From positions 434,001 to 498,000 of the forward strand of contig NZ_JAPPWA010000002.1 of NCBI RefSeq assembly GCF_029815055.1: 64,000 nucleotides of DNA. Direction: 5' to 3'. The translations under genes were made by a program, and so were the position numbers. Below are positions 38,768 to 47,024 of the stretch, piece after piece. The stretch comes from Ignatzschineria sp. RMDPL8A (lineage in GTDB: Bacteria; Pseudomonadota; Gammaproteobacteria; Cardiobacteriales; Wohlfahrtiimonadaceae). The notes under the pieces were generated by a model. That model was not told where the DNA came from. It was given only the letters and a program-made list of their open reading frames with translations, and ran no database searches. The stretch's first letter is position 1, and each line of letters starts with the position of its first letter.

Positions 38768-40690
38768 ATGTGTAGGACATTGGGCCGGAATCGGAGTTTA
38801 GTGTCTGCAACGGTACTGAATAATTTTCAGCAACGCCATCACGCGGCAGAGAGTGAGCGAGCCGATCTCGCCCCTGCAGCGGTCATGTGCGAATACCGTG
38901 CCGATGGAAGTTTTATTATGCGATCCCCAGAAGAGCTGCAACCTTACGCCCGTTGCGTTGGCGAGTGGCTCGACTTTTGGGCAGCGGAGAAGCCAGATCA
39001 CACGTTTCTAGCGGAGCGTGAGGGGGACGGCTGGCGTACGCTTAGCTATAAAGAAGTGCGTGAGCAGATTGGACGGATTGCGCAAGGTCTTCTCGATCTT
39101 AAGATCCCGACGTGCCATCCGATTGTGTTTCTCTCCGGAAATGGAATCAGCCAAGCGCTTATGACTTTAGCGGCGTACCATGTCGGTATTCCTGTGGCAA
39201 CGATCTCCGCTGCCTACTCTTTAAGACCGAAAGAATTTAGTCGTCTTAATTGGATCTTAAATACGCTTGAACCCTCGGCGGTATTTGTTGATGATGGCGC
39301 AAAATATGAAAATGCCCTTCGCGGTGTGGAAGTCGATAGCCGTCTCATTATCGAGCATAACGCAGAGCTCTTCCCCCAAGCGGTCACCTTTGATTCGCTC
39401 TTAAATGCAAAAGAGACGGATGAGGTTTCTGACTACTTTGAGCAAATTACCCCCAATACGGTGGCGCGTTATCTGATGACCTCAGGTTCAACCGCCGATC
39501 CGAAATTTGTGGTGCACACACAACGCATTCTCTGCTCAAATCAGCAGGCGATCGCGCAGTGCTGGCGCTTTGTGGAGCAAAAAGAGATTGTAGTGGTGGA
39601 TTGGCTTCCGTGGAGTCACGTTTTTGCCTCAAACCATAACTTTAATATCGTGCTGCGTAATGGCGGAAGTCTCTATATTGATGATGGAATGGCGACCGAT
39701 CAGCTCATTGATCGCACCGTTGAAAACATCAAAATGGTGAAACCTTCGCTCTACTTTAACGTACCGCGCGGTTATGAATTATTGCTCCCCTATCTTGAAA
39801 ATGATCCGGAGTTTGCCAAAGCATTCTTTGGGCGTTTAGAGCTTCTCTTCTATGCAGGGGCGGCGCTTCCAAAAAATGCGTGGGACCGCTTAGTCACGGT
39901 TTCAGATACCGTTCGCGATAAGCCTCTATTTGTGGCAACTGAGTGGGGCACAACGGAAACAGCACCAGTGATTACCAACGTTCACTACACTTTGGATGGC
40001 CCGGGGAATATCGGGCTGCCTGTTCCCGGCGTTGAGGTGAAATTTGTTCCCACCGAGGATAAATTTGAGATGCGCGTTCGCGGTGAGTCGATCTTTAATC
40101 GTTATTTAGGCGACCCGTCGATTACTCAAAAAGCCTTTGACGAGGAAGGGTTTTATCACACCGGCGATGCGGGACATCTCGCGAATCCCGAGCGCCCTGA
40201 GCAAGGCATTATCTTCGATGGCCGAATCACTGAGGACTTTAAGCTCAATACTGGAACGTGGGTTTCAGCCGGGGTGATGCGCCCGCTCTTAGTGGATGCC
40301 TTCTCGCCTTATGCGCTCGATTTTGTCATTACCGGACACGATCAGGAATATGTGAGTGCGATGATGTTTGCAACGAAATATCTCCACGAACTCGCAGACG
40401 ATCCTGAGATGGCGCTCTCGATGGAAGATCTCTCCGATCACCCGAAAGTGCGCACCGTGTTACTTGAGTGCATGAGTACGTTCCAAAAGGACAATCCTGC
40501 GTCATCACGCCATATTAAACGCCTCATTATTCTCGATCATCCGCCCTGCTTGGAATCGGGTGAGACGACGGATAAAGCGTATATTAATCAGCGGAAAACC
40601 TTAGCGCGCCGCCGTGATCAAGTGGAAAAACTCTACACCAAGCAACCGGGCCGAGAAGTGATTCGTCTGTCGGAACGTGTACGCAATTAA
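38768..40690 (+). CDS. AMP-dependent acyl-CoA ligase, feruloyl-CoA-synthase-like
   Basis: 640 residues of the ANL superfamily, which activate carboxylic acids via an adenylate to CoA thioesters. P-loop MTSGSTADPK (237-246), aromatic/A5 region TEWGTTETAPV, GFYHTGDAGH, and a C-terminus CLESGETTDKAYINQRKTLARR that matches the Fcs-type ending with GE-TDK-YINQR. The first 45 residues (to the CEYRADGS block) are weakly conserved. It may activate the aromatic substrate, or the side-chain acid released by the hydrolase. GGAGGAA lies 8 nt before the ATG at 38768; an upstream TTG is rejected. Confidence 0.85.
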   Translation: MCRTLGRNRSLVSATVLNNFQQRHHAAESERADLAPAAVMCEYRADGSFIMRSPEELQPYARCVGEWLDFWAAEKPDHTFLAEREGDGWRTLSYKEVREQIGRIAQGLLDLKIPTCHPIVFLSGNGISQALMTLAAYHVGIPVATISAAYSLRPKEFSRLNWILNTLEPSAVFVDDGAKYENALRGVEVDSRLIIEHNAELFPQAVTFDSLLNAKETDEVSDYFEQITPNTVARYLMTSGSTADPKFVVHTQRILCSNQQAIAQCWRFVEQKEIVVVDWLPWSHVFASNHNFNIVLRNGGSLYIDDGMATDQLIDRTVENIKMVKPSLYFNVPRGYELLLPYLENDPEFAKAFFGRLELLFYAGAALPKNAWDRLVTVSDTVRDKPLFVATEWGTTETAPVITNVHYTLDGPGNIGLPVPGVEVKFVPTEDKFEMRVRGESIFNRYLGDPSITQKAFDEEGFYHTGDAGHLANPERPEQGIIFDGRITEDFKLNTGTWVSAGVMRPLLVDAFSPYALDFVITGHDQEYVSAMMFATKYLHELADDPEMALSMEDLSDHPKVRTVLLECMSTFQKDNPASSRHIKRLIILDHPPCLESGETTDKAYINQRKTLARRRDQVEKLYTKQPGREVIRLSERVRN

Positions 40691-40737
40691 TCAGAAATAG
40701 AGACGGGAGGCGGGCAATCTTCCTTCCGTTTCGAAGT

Positions 40738-40752
40738 AAAAACAACAAAAAC
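40738..40752 (+). promoter_or_regulatory. AAN-triplet tract before the acetaldehyde dehydrogenase gene
   Basis: AAA-AAC-AAC-AAA-AAC, 20 nt before the ATG and next to GGTTAAAGGAG. A possible Hfq distal-face site that could cover the ribosome site. Confidence 0.35.
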
Positions 40753-40772
40753 AGAGGTTAAAGGAGTGACGT

Positions 40773-41720
40773 ATGGTAGAGAAAGTACGTGCAGCGATTA
40801 TCGGATCGGGCAATATTGGCACCGACCTGATGATCAAAATTTTAGAGCAAGGGGAAAATGTCGCGATCGATACTGTCGTCGGAATTGATCCCGATTCAGA
40901 TGGATTGGCACGAGCGCGCAGTTTAGGCGTAAATACCACGCACGAAGGGGTCGAGGGCTTAGTTAAAATGCCTAGCTTTGAGTCGATCGACATTGTGTTT
41001 GACGCCACTTCAGCAGGCGCGCATCTCTTTAATGAGCGCATTTTACGCGAGCATAAAAAAGAGATTCAACTGATTGACTTAACGCCCGCGGCGATTGGTC
41101 CGTACTGCGTTCCGGTAGTCAATCTTGAGGAGCATCTTGATAAGAAAAACGTCAACATGGTGACCTGTGGTGGTCAAGCGACGATTCCAATTGTCCATGC
41201 CGTTTCAAGTGTGACCAAGGTGCATTACGCAGAGATTGTTGCTTCAATTAGTAGCCGCTCCGCAGGGCCTGGAACGCGCGCTAATATCGATGAATTTACC
41301 GAAACCACTTCCAAAGCGATTGAGATGATCGGTGGGGCAACCAAAGGGAAAGCGATTATCGTCTTAAATCCTGCCGAGCCACCATTACTCATGCGTGATA
41401 CGGTCTATTGCTTTACCGATAATGCCGATCAGGAAGCGATTCGCACGGCGATTGAAAAACGCGTGGCAGAGGTGAATCAATATGTGAAAGGCTATCGCTT
41501 AAAGCAAGACGTTCAGTTTGAGGTGATTCCGGAAGATGCACCGCTTAATCTCCCTGAGATTGGCTATAAATCAGGCCTTAAAGTGGCGGTTTATCTTGAA
41601 GTGGAAGGCGCCGCTCATTATCTGCCTGCGTATGCTGGAAACCTCGATATTATGACCTCAGCCGCGCTTGCGACCGCTGAGAAAATCGCGACCAATTTAC
41701 ACACCCAACAGGAGGCCTAA
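40773..41720 (+). CDS. dmpF: acetaldehyde dehydrogenase, acylating
   Basis: Converts acetaldehyde, NAD and CoA to acetyl-CoA, working as a channelled complex with the aldolase encoded next. 315 residues. Nucleotide-binding GSGNIG (11-16) and catalytic C132 in VTCGGQAT. The DmpF/MhpF/BphJ family length is about 305-315. AAGGAG lies 6-7 nt before the ATG. The stop is two nt before the aldolase ATG. Confidence 0.95.
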   Translation: MVEKVRAAIIGSGNIGTDLMIKILEQGENVAIDTVVGIDPDSDGLARARSLGVNTTHEGVEGLVKMPSFESIDIVFDATSAGAHLFNERILREHKKEIQLIDLTPAAIGPYCVPVVNLEEHLDKKNVNMVTCGGQATIPIVHAVSSVTKVHYAEIVASISSRSAGPGTRANIDEFTETTSKAIEMIGGATKGKAIIVLNPAEPPLLMRDTVYCFTDNADQEAIRTAIEKRVAEVNQYVKGYRLKQDVQFEVIPEDAPLNLPEIGYKSGLKVAVYLEVEGAAHYLPAYAGNLDIMTSAALATAEKIATNLHTQQEA

Positions 41721-41722
41721 TC

Positions 41723-42742
41723 ATGAGCGTACCTGAAAAACTCTATATCTCTGATGTGACGCTTCGCGATGGCAGCCATGCGATTCGTCATCAATATTCG
41801 ATTGAAAATGTTCAAGCCATTACCAAAGCGCTCGATGATGCCAATGTCGATAGCATCGAAGTGGCTCACGGTGATGGATTACAAGGATCGAGTTTTAACT
41901 ACGGATTTGGCAAGCACTCGGATCTTGAGTGGATTGAAGCGGCGGCCGATGTAGTTAAAAACGCCAAAATTGCAACGCTCCTCCTCCCCGGGATTGGCAC
42001 CACGCACGACCTCAAAAATGCGTATAACGCAGGGGCGCGTGTGGTGCGCGTTGCAACCCATTGTACCGAAGCGGACGTATCGGCTCAGCATATCAATTAT
42101 GCCCGTGAGCTTGGTATGGATACGGTCGGATTTTTAATGATGAGCCATATGACAACGCCGGAAAATCTCGCCAAACAAGCGAAATTGATGGAAGGCTACG
42201 GCGCAACGTGCGTTTATGTGGTCGATTCCGGCGGGGCGATGACGATGGATAATGTCCGCGATCGCGTCCGTGCGGTACGGGATATTTTATTGCCGGAAAC
42301 GGAGATCGGCGTGCATGCGCATCATAACTTATCGCTCGGGGTTGCGAACTCGGTAGTGGCCGTTGAAGAGGGTGCAAACCGTGTGGACGCAAGTTTAGCG
42401 GGAATGGGCGCTGGTGCAGGAAATGCGCCGCTTGAGGTCTTTATTGCGGTAGCCAATAAACTTGGCTGGAAGCACAATTCAGATCTTTATACCTTGATGG
42501 ATGCCGCTGACGATATCGTTCGTCCCCTTCAAGATCGCCCCGTTCGTGTTGACCGTGAAACCCTCGCGCTTGGTTATGCGGGCGTTTATTCAAGCTTCCT
42601 CCGTCATTCGGAAGTGGCGGCTGAACGTTACGGGCTTAAAACCGTCGATATTTTGCTTGAACTTGGCAAACGTAAGATGGTGGGCGGGCAAGAGGATATG
42701 ATCGTCGACGTGGCGCTCGATCTTCTCAATCGTCAAGGCTAA
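41723..42742 (+). CDS. dmpG: 4-hydroxy-2-oxovalerate aldolase
   Basis: Splits 4-hydroxy-2-oxovalerate into pyruvate and acetaldehyde, the last step of meta-cleavage. 339 residues, a metal-dependent TIM barrel of the DmpG/MhpE/BphI class. [10 protein letters not shown] (11-20) with R15 and D16, and metal histidines H198/H200 in GVHAHHN. The C-terminal part forms the channel to the dehydrogenase. Last gene of the operon; a terminator lies 150 nt on. Ribosome site AGGAGG overlaps the end of dmpF. Confidence 0.96.
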   Translation: MSVPEKLYISDVTLRDGSHAIRHQYSIENVQAITKALDDANVDSIEVAHGDGLQGSSFNYGFGKHSDLEWIEAAADVVKNAKIATLLLPGIGTTHDLKNAYNAGARVVRVATHCTEADVSAQHINYARELGMDTVGFLMMSHMTTPENLAKQAKLMEGYGATCVYVVDSGGAMTMDNVRDRVRAVRDILLPETEIGVHAHHNLSLGVANSVVAVEEGANRVDASLAGMGAGAGNAPLEVFIAVANKLGWKHNSDLYTLMDAADDIVRPLQDRPVRVDRETLALGYAGVYSSFLRHSEVAAERYGLKTVDILLELGKRKMVGGQEDMIVDVALDLLNRQG

Positions 42743-42888
42743 CCGTAGACGTTAGACATACCTAAACGTGTCCCTATGAATTGATTTGATTGACTTGGTT
42801 AATGGATAGGGCGCGAACTTTGATCTCCAGGAGTAATGGATAATTTACTCACACTATATCTCCATGATATATCGCGATTTATCGCATT

Positions 42889-42924
42889 GGCTTAGATTCT
42901 GGGTAAGGGATCTAAGCCTTTTTT
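42889..42924 (+). terminator. terminator of the aromatic operon
   Basis: GGCTTAGAT (42889-42897) pairs with ATCTAAGCC (42910-42918), followed by six T. It is the only terminator-like structure from the hydrolase gene to this point. Confidence 0.85.
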
Positions 42925-43049
42925 ATGGGGGATTTAAACAATTTCACTCGAATCTTGATATTGATTAAAAAGAGCCTCGGTAAAATTGCCGAGAGACCGC
43001 TATTCACATAGCATGGAAGGGTATATGTAACCTTATTTCTGGAGGGCTT
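42925..43049 (+). other. leader of the SPOR-domain gene
   Basis: Rest of the 307-nt gap after the aldolase gene. Contains TTGATA and TAAAAT at unsuitable spacing, a short hairpin CTCGG/CCGAG near 42980, and CTGGAGG before the ATG. No firm promoter. Confidence 0.3.
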
Positions 43050-44528
43050 ATGAAACATCTTTTTTCGCTCCTAGCATCACTTTCCTGCATGACCTTTGCC
43101 ATGGCGCAGGCCGATATCGCAACCACCACTAATCCCGCTACAAATTCCGCGGAATATTCTCCTTATGATGTAGAAGTGGTGACCAAACAGACCCCGCAAT
43201 GGTTTTTAGAAACGGGCAATTTTATCTCCCATCTCCAAGCGCTCGATGCATTTCATCAGCTTGAAAAAGACATTAAATCGGCGCCGTTTTATCAGGAAAA
43301 TCGCCGCCATTGCCACAACATCAGTATCGATCAACATAACGGGCGTTATCGTCTTCTTGTCGGGCCCTATTTAGACCGCACCGATTCCAAAGAGATGCAG
43401 GTCTATCTTGCCAAAGAGGCCTATAAAAGTTTCCCTATCGCGCTCTATAAAGATCGTTACTACAATTTTGATCTAAACGTTCAAGCCAACATTCATGAAA
43501 TTGCCGAAACGGCGTATCAAAACCGTAAAAATGAGCTGATTGGTCAAGAAAAATGGATCAATGTACTCGCTGAAAAAGAGGGCGTAGTCTCCCCATCCAA
43601 TGCATTAAAACTCACCGCAGAGCGCACCGAATCCCGCGATAATATCTATCTAGAAGTGGCAACGGATGAGGGGTTTGCGCCGGCATTTCCCCTTGGTATC
43701 GCTTTTGCAGAACATGCCGGATTTACCCTCGATGAGCTCTTTTGGTGCAGTGATAATGGATTGATGTTTATGCTCGATGGGCACTATTATCAGATGCGCG
43801 TTGAGCCGCTAGCGTCGAGTGATTTGACCGATAATGTCGCGAAAGATCCCGCGCTTGATCTAACCAATATTAAACGTAAACCGCTTAATGAATTTGATGC
43901 GACGCGCTTTAATGCCCAAGTGATTTCGGGCGATGTGGCCTCTGAGGGGTATCATGAATCGCTCCTTAAAATTGAGGTAAAATCGCTTGAGAAAAATCGT
44001 CGCGGGCAGGTGCTTTACCATATTTTAGATGGCTCGTGGGCCGATCATAACAGTGAATCGGTGGAGCTTGGCAGTTATAAATGGGACGGTAAAACCTTAA
44101 CGCTCTACACCTATTGGGCCCGTTTAGGCGATGCGCCGGTGAGCCCTTTTGGTGGGCAAAAAATCACCTATCATTGGGATGATAAAGCACGTAAATTTAC
44201 CTTAAATAACTTTGAAGAGTATTCGCTGGTTCCCGGGTTTTGGCAGGGCAGTGATGGCCGATCGGTGGTTGATCTGCCGATGGGTAAAGACTCCATTTTA
44301 GAAACGCCGCGAATGCCGGAAGATGAAAAACTGATTAATGAATATATCAGCGCCCATAAACTCGGTTTTTACTCGAATCGTGAGACGCTCAACCGTAAGT
44401 TTTTACTTGGGGATAATGCCCGTAAATTGATGGATGAAGTGCGCGGAGTGATGAAGCAAAGCATCGAGGCGAAAACGGGTGATTGGGAAGAGCGCGCGAA
44501 AAAAGGCGATATGCGTTTTATGAAGTAA
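43050..44528 (+). CDS. secreted SPOR-like domain protein of unknown function
   Basis: 492 residues with a signal peptide (basic MK, hydrophobic core, AMAQA then cleavage near residue 21), so periplasmic or exported. At about 48-125 there is a SPOR-like segment (WFLETGNFISHLQALDAFHQLEKD, then YRLLVGPYLDR); SPOR domains bind denuded septal peptidoglycan. The remaining 350 residues contain several strands with aspartate and tyrosine and no family I recognise. It has its own terminator and sits between the aromatic operon and its reductase gene, without an obvious link to either. CTGGAGG lies before the ATG. Confidence 0.6.
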   Translation: MKHLFSLLASLSCMTFAMAQADIATTTNPATNSAEYSPYDVEVVTKQTPQWFLETGNFISHLQALDAFHQLEKDIKSAPFYQENRRHCHNISIDQHNGRYRLLVGPYLDRTDSKEMQVYLAKEAYKSFPIALYKDRYYNFDLNVQANIHEIAETAYQNRKNELIGQEKWINVLAEKEGVVSPSNALKLTAERTESRDNIYLEVATDEGFAPAFPLGIAFAEHAGFTLDELFWCSDNGLMFMLDGHYYQMRVEPLASSDLTDNVAKDPALDLTNIKRKPLNEFDATRFNAQVISGDVASEGYHESLLKIEVKSLEKNRRGQVLYHILDGSWADHNSESVELGSYKWDGKTLTLYTYWARLGDAPVSPFGGQKITYHWDDKARKFTLNNFEEYSLVPGFWQGSDGRSVVDLPMGKDSILETPRMPEDEKLINEYISAHKLGFYSNRETLNRKFLLGDNARKLMDEVRGVMKQSIEAKTGDWEERAKKGDMRFMK

Positions 44529-44545
44529 TGCCTTAAAGCAGCATT

Positions 44546-44594
44546 AAAAAAAGCCTTATTCTGATTGAGTTTTACGCTTAGAATAAGGCTTTTT
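44546..44594. terminator. bidirectional terminator between the SPOR gene and the reductase
   Basis: Stem AAAAAGCCTTATTCT / AGAATAAGGCTTTTT, 15 bp perfect, symmetrical tails. It ends the SPOR gene rightward and the reductase gene leftward. Confidence 0.92.
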
Positions 44595-44628
44595 CTTGTT
44601 ATATCGGAATCTCGATATGGCAAAAAGA

Positions 44629-45834
44629 TTAACGCAAGGTCATTACATCAATTGAGGTGTCGGCTAATTTTTCCGGATCAAGCACCATTTTGCGTTTAAA
44701 CCACATGCGTCCAATGCCGATCACTTTTGGGTCATTGATCGCTACAATGGAGCGGACGCGATTTTCACTATCGAGGTGAATATAGGCTTTTTGCGTCTCG
44801 CCACTGTCGCGAATAATGAGCGTGCACTCCTCATCGATGGGAAGGCTCATAATCTGAATGTTATGATCGTATTGATCCGACCACACCCACGGAATTTCCC
44901 CATAGGCCGGCGGATTTTTCCCCATAATCGCTTTCGCGGCGATCATCGCTTGATATTGTGCGTTGGCCCAGGATTGCGTACAAAAGCCGACAACGGGGTG
45001 AATCGCCACATCGCCTGCAGCATAGATATTCGGGTCAGACGTTTGGCCAAACTCATCGACGATAATCCCGCCTTTAATCTCAAGCCCCGCATTTTCCGCA
45101 AGTTCTGTAGCAATCTCAGCACCCGCCCCAACAAGGACGATATCGGCATTCACCTCATCGCATTCCGTTGTTAAAGTCAGCGTGCCATCGGCATTTTCTG
45201 CAAGATCGATCGCCCCGCAATTAAGGTGAATGTTGGTCCCTTTTCCGGTATGAAGAGTGTAGAGATACTCAGAAACCTCAGGCGGTGCACTTCGGCCACA
45301 TAGACGCGGTGCAAGCTCAAAAAGATCCACATTAAGCCCAAGTTTATTCGCCGTTGCGGCCACTTCCAGCCCAATCCAGCCGCCACCAATAATCGCTAAG
45401 CGTTTTCCGGCTTTAAAAGCCGCTTGCAGTTTTAACGAATCATCAATGGTGCGAAGGGTATGCACATTTTCAAAGGCAGTCCAATTGGCATTTGGCACAC
45501 GAGGACGGCTACCGGTGGCTAAAATGAGGCGATCATAGGGGAGTGTTGTCCCATCATTTAAGGTGACGGTTTGCGCATCACGATCGATCGCTTCTGCGCG
45601 CTTGGGTTTATGCCAATCGATGTTGAGCGCGTCGATCACCTCGGGTGAAAAAAACGATAAAATCTCAGGGGATTCCTCGCCGGCGAGCACACTTTTTGAG
45701 AGAGGCGGGCGCTCGTAAAAGATCTTTTCTTCATCAGAAATAATGGAGAGCGTTCCCTCAAAACCCTCTTTACGCAAGGTCTGCGCCGCAAATGCCGCCG
45801 CTTGACCGCCCCCGATAATGACAATGGATTCCAT
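44629..45834 (-). CDS. ferredoxin reductase of the ring-hydroxylating dioxygenase
   Basis: FAD/NADH oxidoreductase (BphG/HcaD/TodA type) that feeds the Rieske ferredoxin encoded at 33335. 401 residues. FAD-binding VIIGGGQAAAFAAQTLR near the N-terminus, LATGSRPRVPN, NAD-binding IIGGGWIGLEVAATANKLG, and the second FAD motif YAAGDVAIHP. The start at 45834 follows GAGGAGGAG by 5 nt; the longer ORF to 45849 includes that site. It is apart from and opposite to the operon it serves, but its promoter carries the identical operator. Confidence 0.92.
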   Translation of the reverse strand: MESIVIIGGGQAAAFAAQTLRKEGFEGTLSIISDEEKIFYERPPLSKSVLAGEESPEILSFFSPEVIDALNIDWHKPKRAEAIDRDAQTVTLNDGTTLPYDRLILATGSRPRVPNANWTAFENVHTLRTIDDSLKLQAAFKAGKRLAIIGGGWIGLEVAATANKLGLNVDLFELAPRLCGRSAPPEVSEYLYTLHTGKGTNIHLNCGAIDLAENADGTLTLTTECDEVNADIVLVGAGAEIATELAENAGLEIKGGIIVDEFGQTSDPNIYAAGDVAIHPVVGFCTQSWANAQYQAMIAAKAIMGKNPPAYGEIPWVWSDQYDHNIQIMSLPIDEECTLIIRDSGETQKAYIHLDSENRVRSIVAINDPKVIGIGRMWFKRKMVLDPEKLADTSIDVMTLR

Positions 45835-45886
45835 TGTTCTCCTCCTCACAATTTAACGGTTTTATTTTTTATTGTTCTTTAGCCGT

Positions 45887-45900
45887 TTGATTTATATCAA
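45887..45900. promoter_or_regulatory. FNR-like dyad in the reductase leader
   Basis: TTGAT-TTAT-ATCAA, a perfect match to the FNR/ANR consensus TTGAT-N4-ATCAA. It directly abuts the CATACAG palindrome, downstream of the predicted transcription start. Confidence 0.5.
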
Positions 45901-45901
45901 C

Positions 45902-45917
45902 CATACAGCTCTGTATG
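45902..45917. promoter_or_regulatory. operator O3 before the ferredoxin reductase
   Basis: CATACAG-CT-CTGTATG, identical to O2 at 31155-31170; flanking C and G extend the arms to 8 bp. It covers the predicted start of the leftward transcript. Confidence 0.7.
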
Positions 45918-45920
45918 GTT

Positions 45921-45949
45921 AGCATAGCGCGGAATAAAAAAGGGTGCAA
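45921..45949 (-). promoter_or_regulatory. promoter of the ferredoxin reductase gene
   Basis: Minus strand TTGCAC (45949-45944), a 17-nt spacer and TATGCT (45926-45921). The operator starts 3 nt after the -10, the same layout as promoter and O2 of the main operon. Confidence 0.55.
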
Positions 45950-46016
45950 TAGGGAGGCCGGGAATTGGCAGATTATTGCACCGGATTGGGTTTAAAATGA
46001 TGAGTGTATTGTGAGA

Positions 46017-46880
46017 TTATTTCGGGGGAATTAAGCGAAAGGTAGTCTCGATAAAGTGTTTTGCGCGGTTAAAAGGCGCTTCGGAATTGCCATTGATTTC
46101 AGCAGTGGCGGGAGAATTTTGCTCGGTCGCATTCTCTAGAGGGGCGCTCAGATCGAGTAACGGCCGTTCGGTACGCACTTTTTGATCGCTAATCACCGCA
46201 TGAAAGGGGACGCTCGATAGGGTCTCTTCAGATTGAATAATCACAAAGCTAAACATGGTGATCGAATCGGGAATCGTACTTGGGCAGACTTTATAAAATT
46301 TACTGTTATAAATAAGCGCTAGCAGCGGCGCGATACTTTCGGCAGTTTCCCCATAAAGCGCGATCTTTTTATGAAACCATGGGCGAATTAAATTTGGAAT
46401 AAAGCTCCAATAACGAAAGGGGGTTGTGCGAGAACGCGTTGCGGAGATATCAAATTCGTAGCGTTTGGGGTCCATCAGCGTTACGGGAAGCTTAAAGAGA
46501 TCCTCATAAAAGGTCTTATCTTGTGGCTCGCTACTGTAGATATGGGTCGGGGTAATGCCAAGATGATTGATGAGATCAAAGACGCGATTGGTCCACTCAT
46601 CCCAGCCATTGGGGTAGGGTGGAATGCCATCTTCATTTAGGTGATGCACATGAATATTTGGGCGCCCGGCAAAGATCGTTTCCGCCCAAGAAATGCGGTC
46701 TTCAGGCTTCGGCATCGCATTAAAAAGGCTCTCGTTAAAGAGTTTTGTATCGCGATTGGATTCACTGCAAATGATTAAATGGAGCGAATCGACGCGATAG
46801 GAAGCCTCTAAGATCATATTGATGTGGCCAAGATGGAATGGGAAAAACTTCCCTAAAATTAAGCCGGTACTCGGTAACAT
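46017..46880 (-). CDS. NadR-like NMN adenylyltransferase with degenerate kinase half
   Basis: 287 residues. The N-terminal nucleotidyltransferase domain follows NadR closely: GKFFPFHLGH (10-19), EDGIPPYPNGWDEW, YSSEPQDKTFYEDL, VTLMDPKR and ISATRSR (145-151), then PFRYWSFIPNLIRPWFHKKIAL. NadR continues into a ribosylnicotinamide kinase domain with the P-loop GGESSGKST; here that place reads YGETAESIAP, so the lysine and serine are lost. The remaining 110 residues are short and unlike a kinase. No DNA-binding N-terminus is present either. The likely activity is NMN (or nicotinate mononucleotide) to NAD, without ribosylnicotinamide phosphorylation. AAGGATG precedes the start. Confidence 0.8.
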   Translation of the reverse strand: MLPSTGLILGKFFPFHLGHINMILEASYRVDSLHLIICSESNRDTKLFNESLFNAMPKPEDRISWAETIFAGRPNIHVHHLNEDGIPPYPNGWDEWTNRVFDLINHLGITPTHIYSSEPQDKTFYEDLFKLPVTLMDPKRYEFDISATRSRTTPFRYWSFIPNLIRPWFHKKIALYGETAESIAPLLALIYNSKFYKVCPSTIPDSITMFSFVIIQSEETLSSVPFHAVISDQKVRTERPLLDLSAPLENATEQNSPATAEINGNSEAPFNRAKHFIETTFRLIPPK

Positions 46881-47024
46881 GATGCATCCTTAAAACAAAA
46901 GGTTTAAGTCAATAGTGTAGCATTTTTCGTGGCGAGTGGAAGCGCAATCGCAGGCATCAATCTGCGTTAAGAGCATGATATGATAAGGGCTCACTCTGCT
47001 TATTTATAGGATGATTTTATCGTT

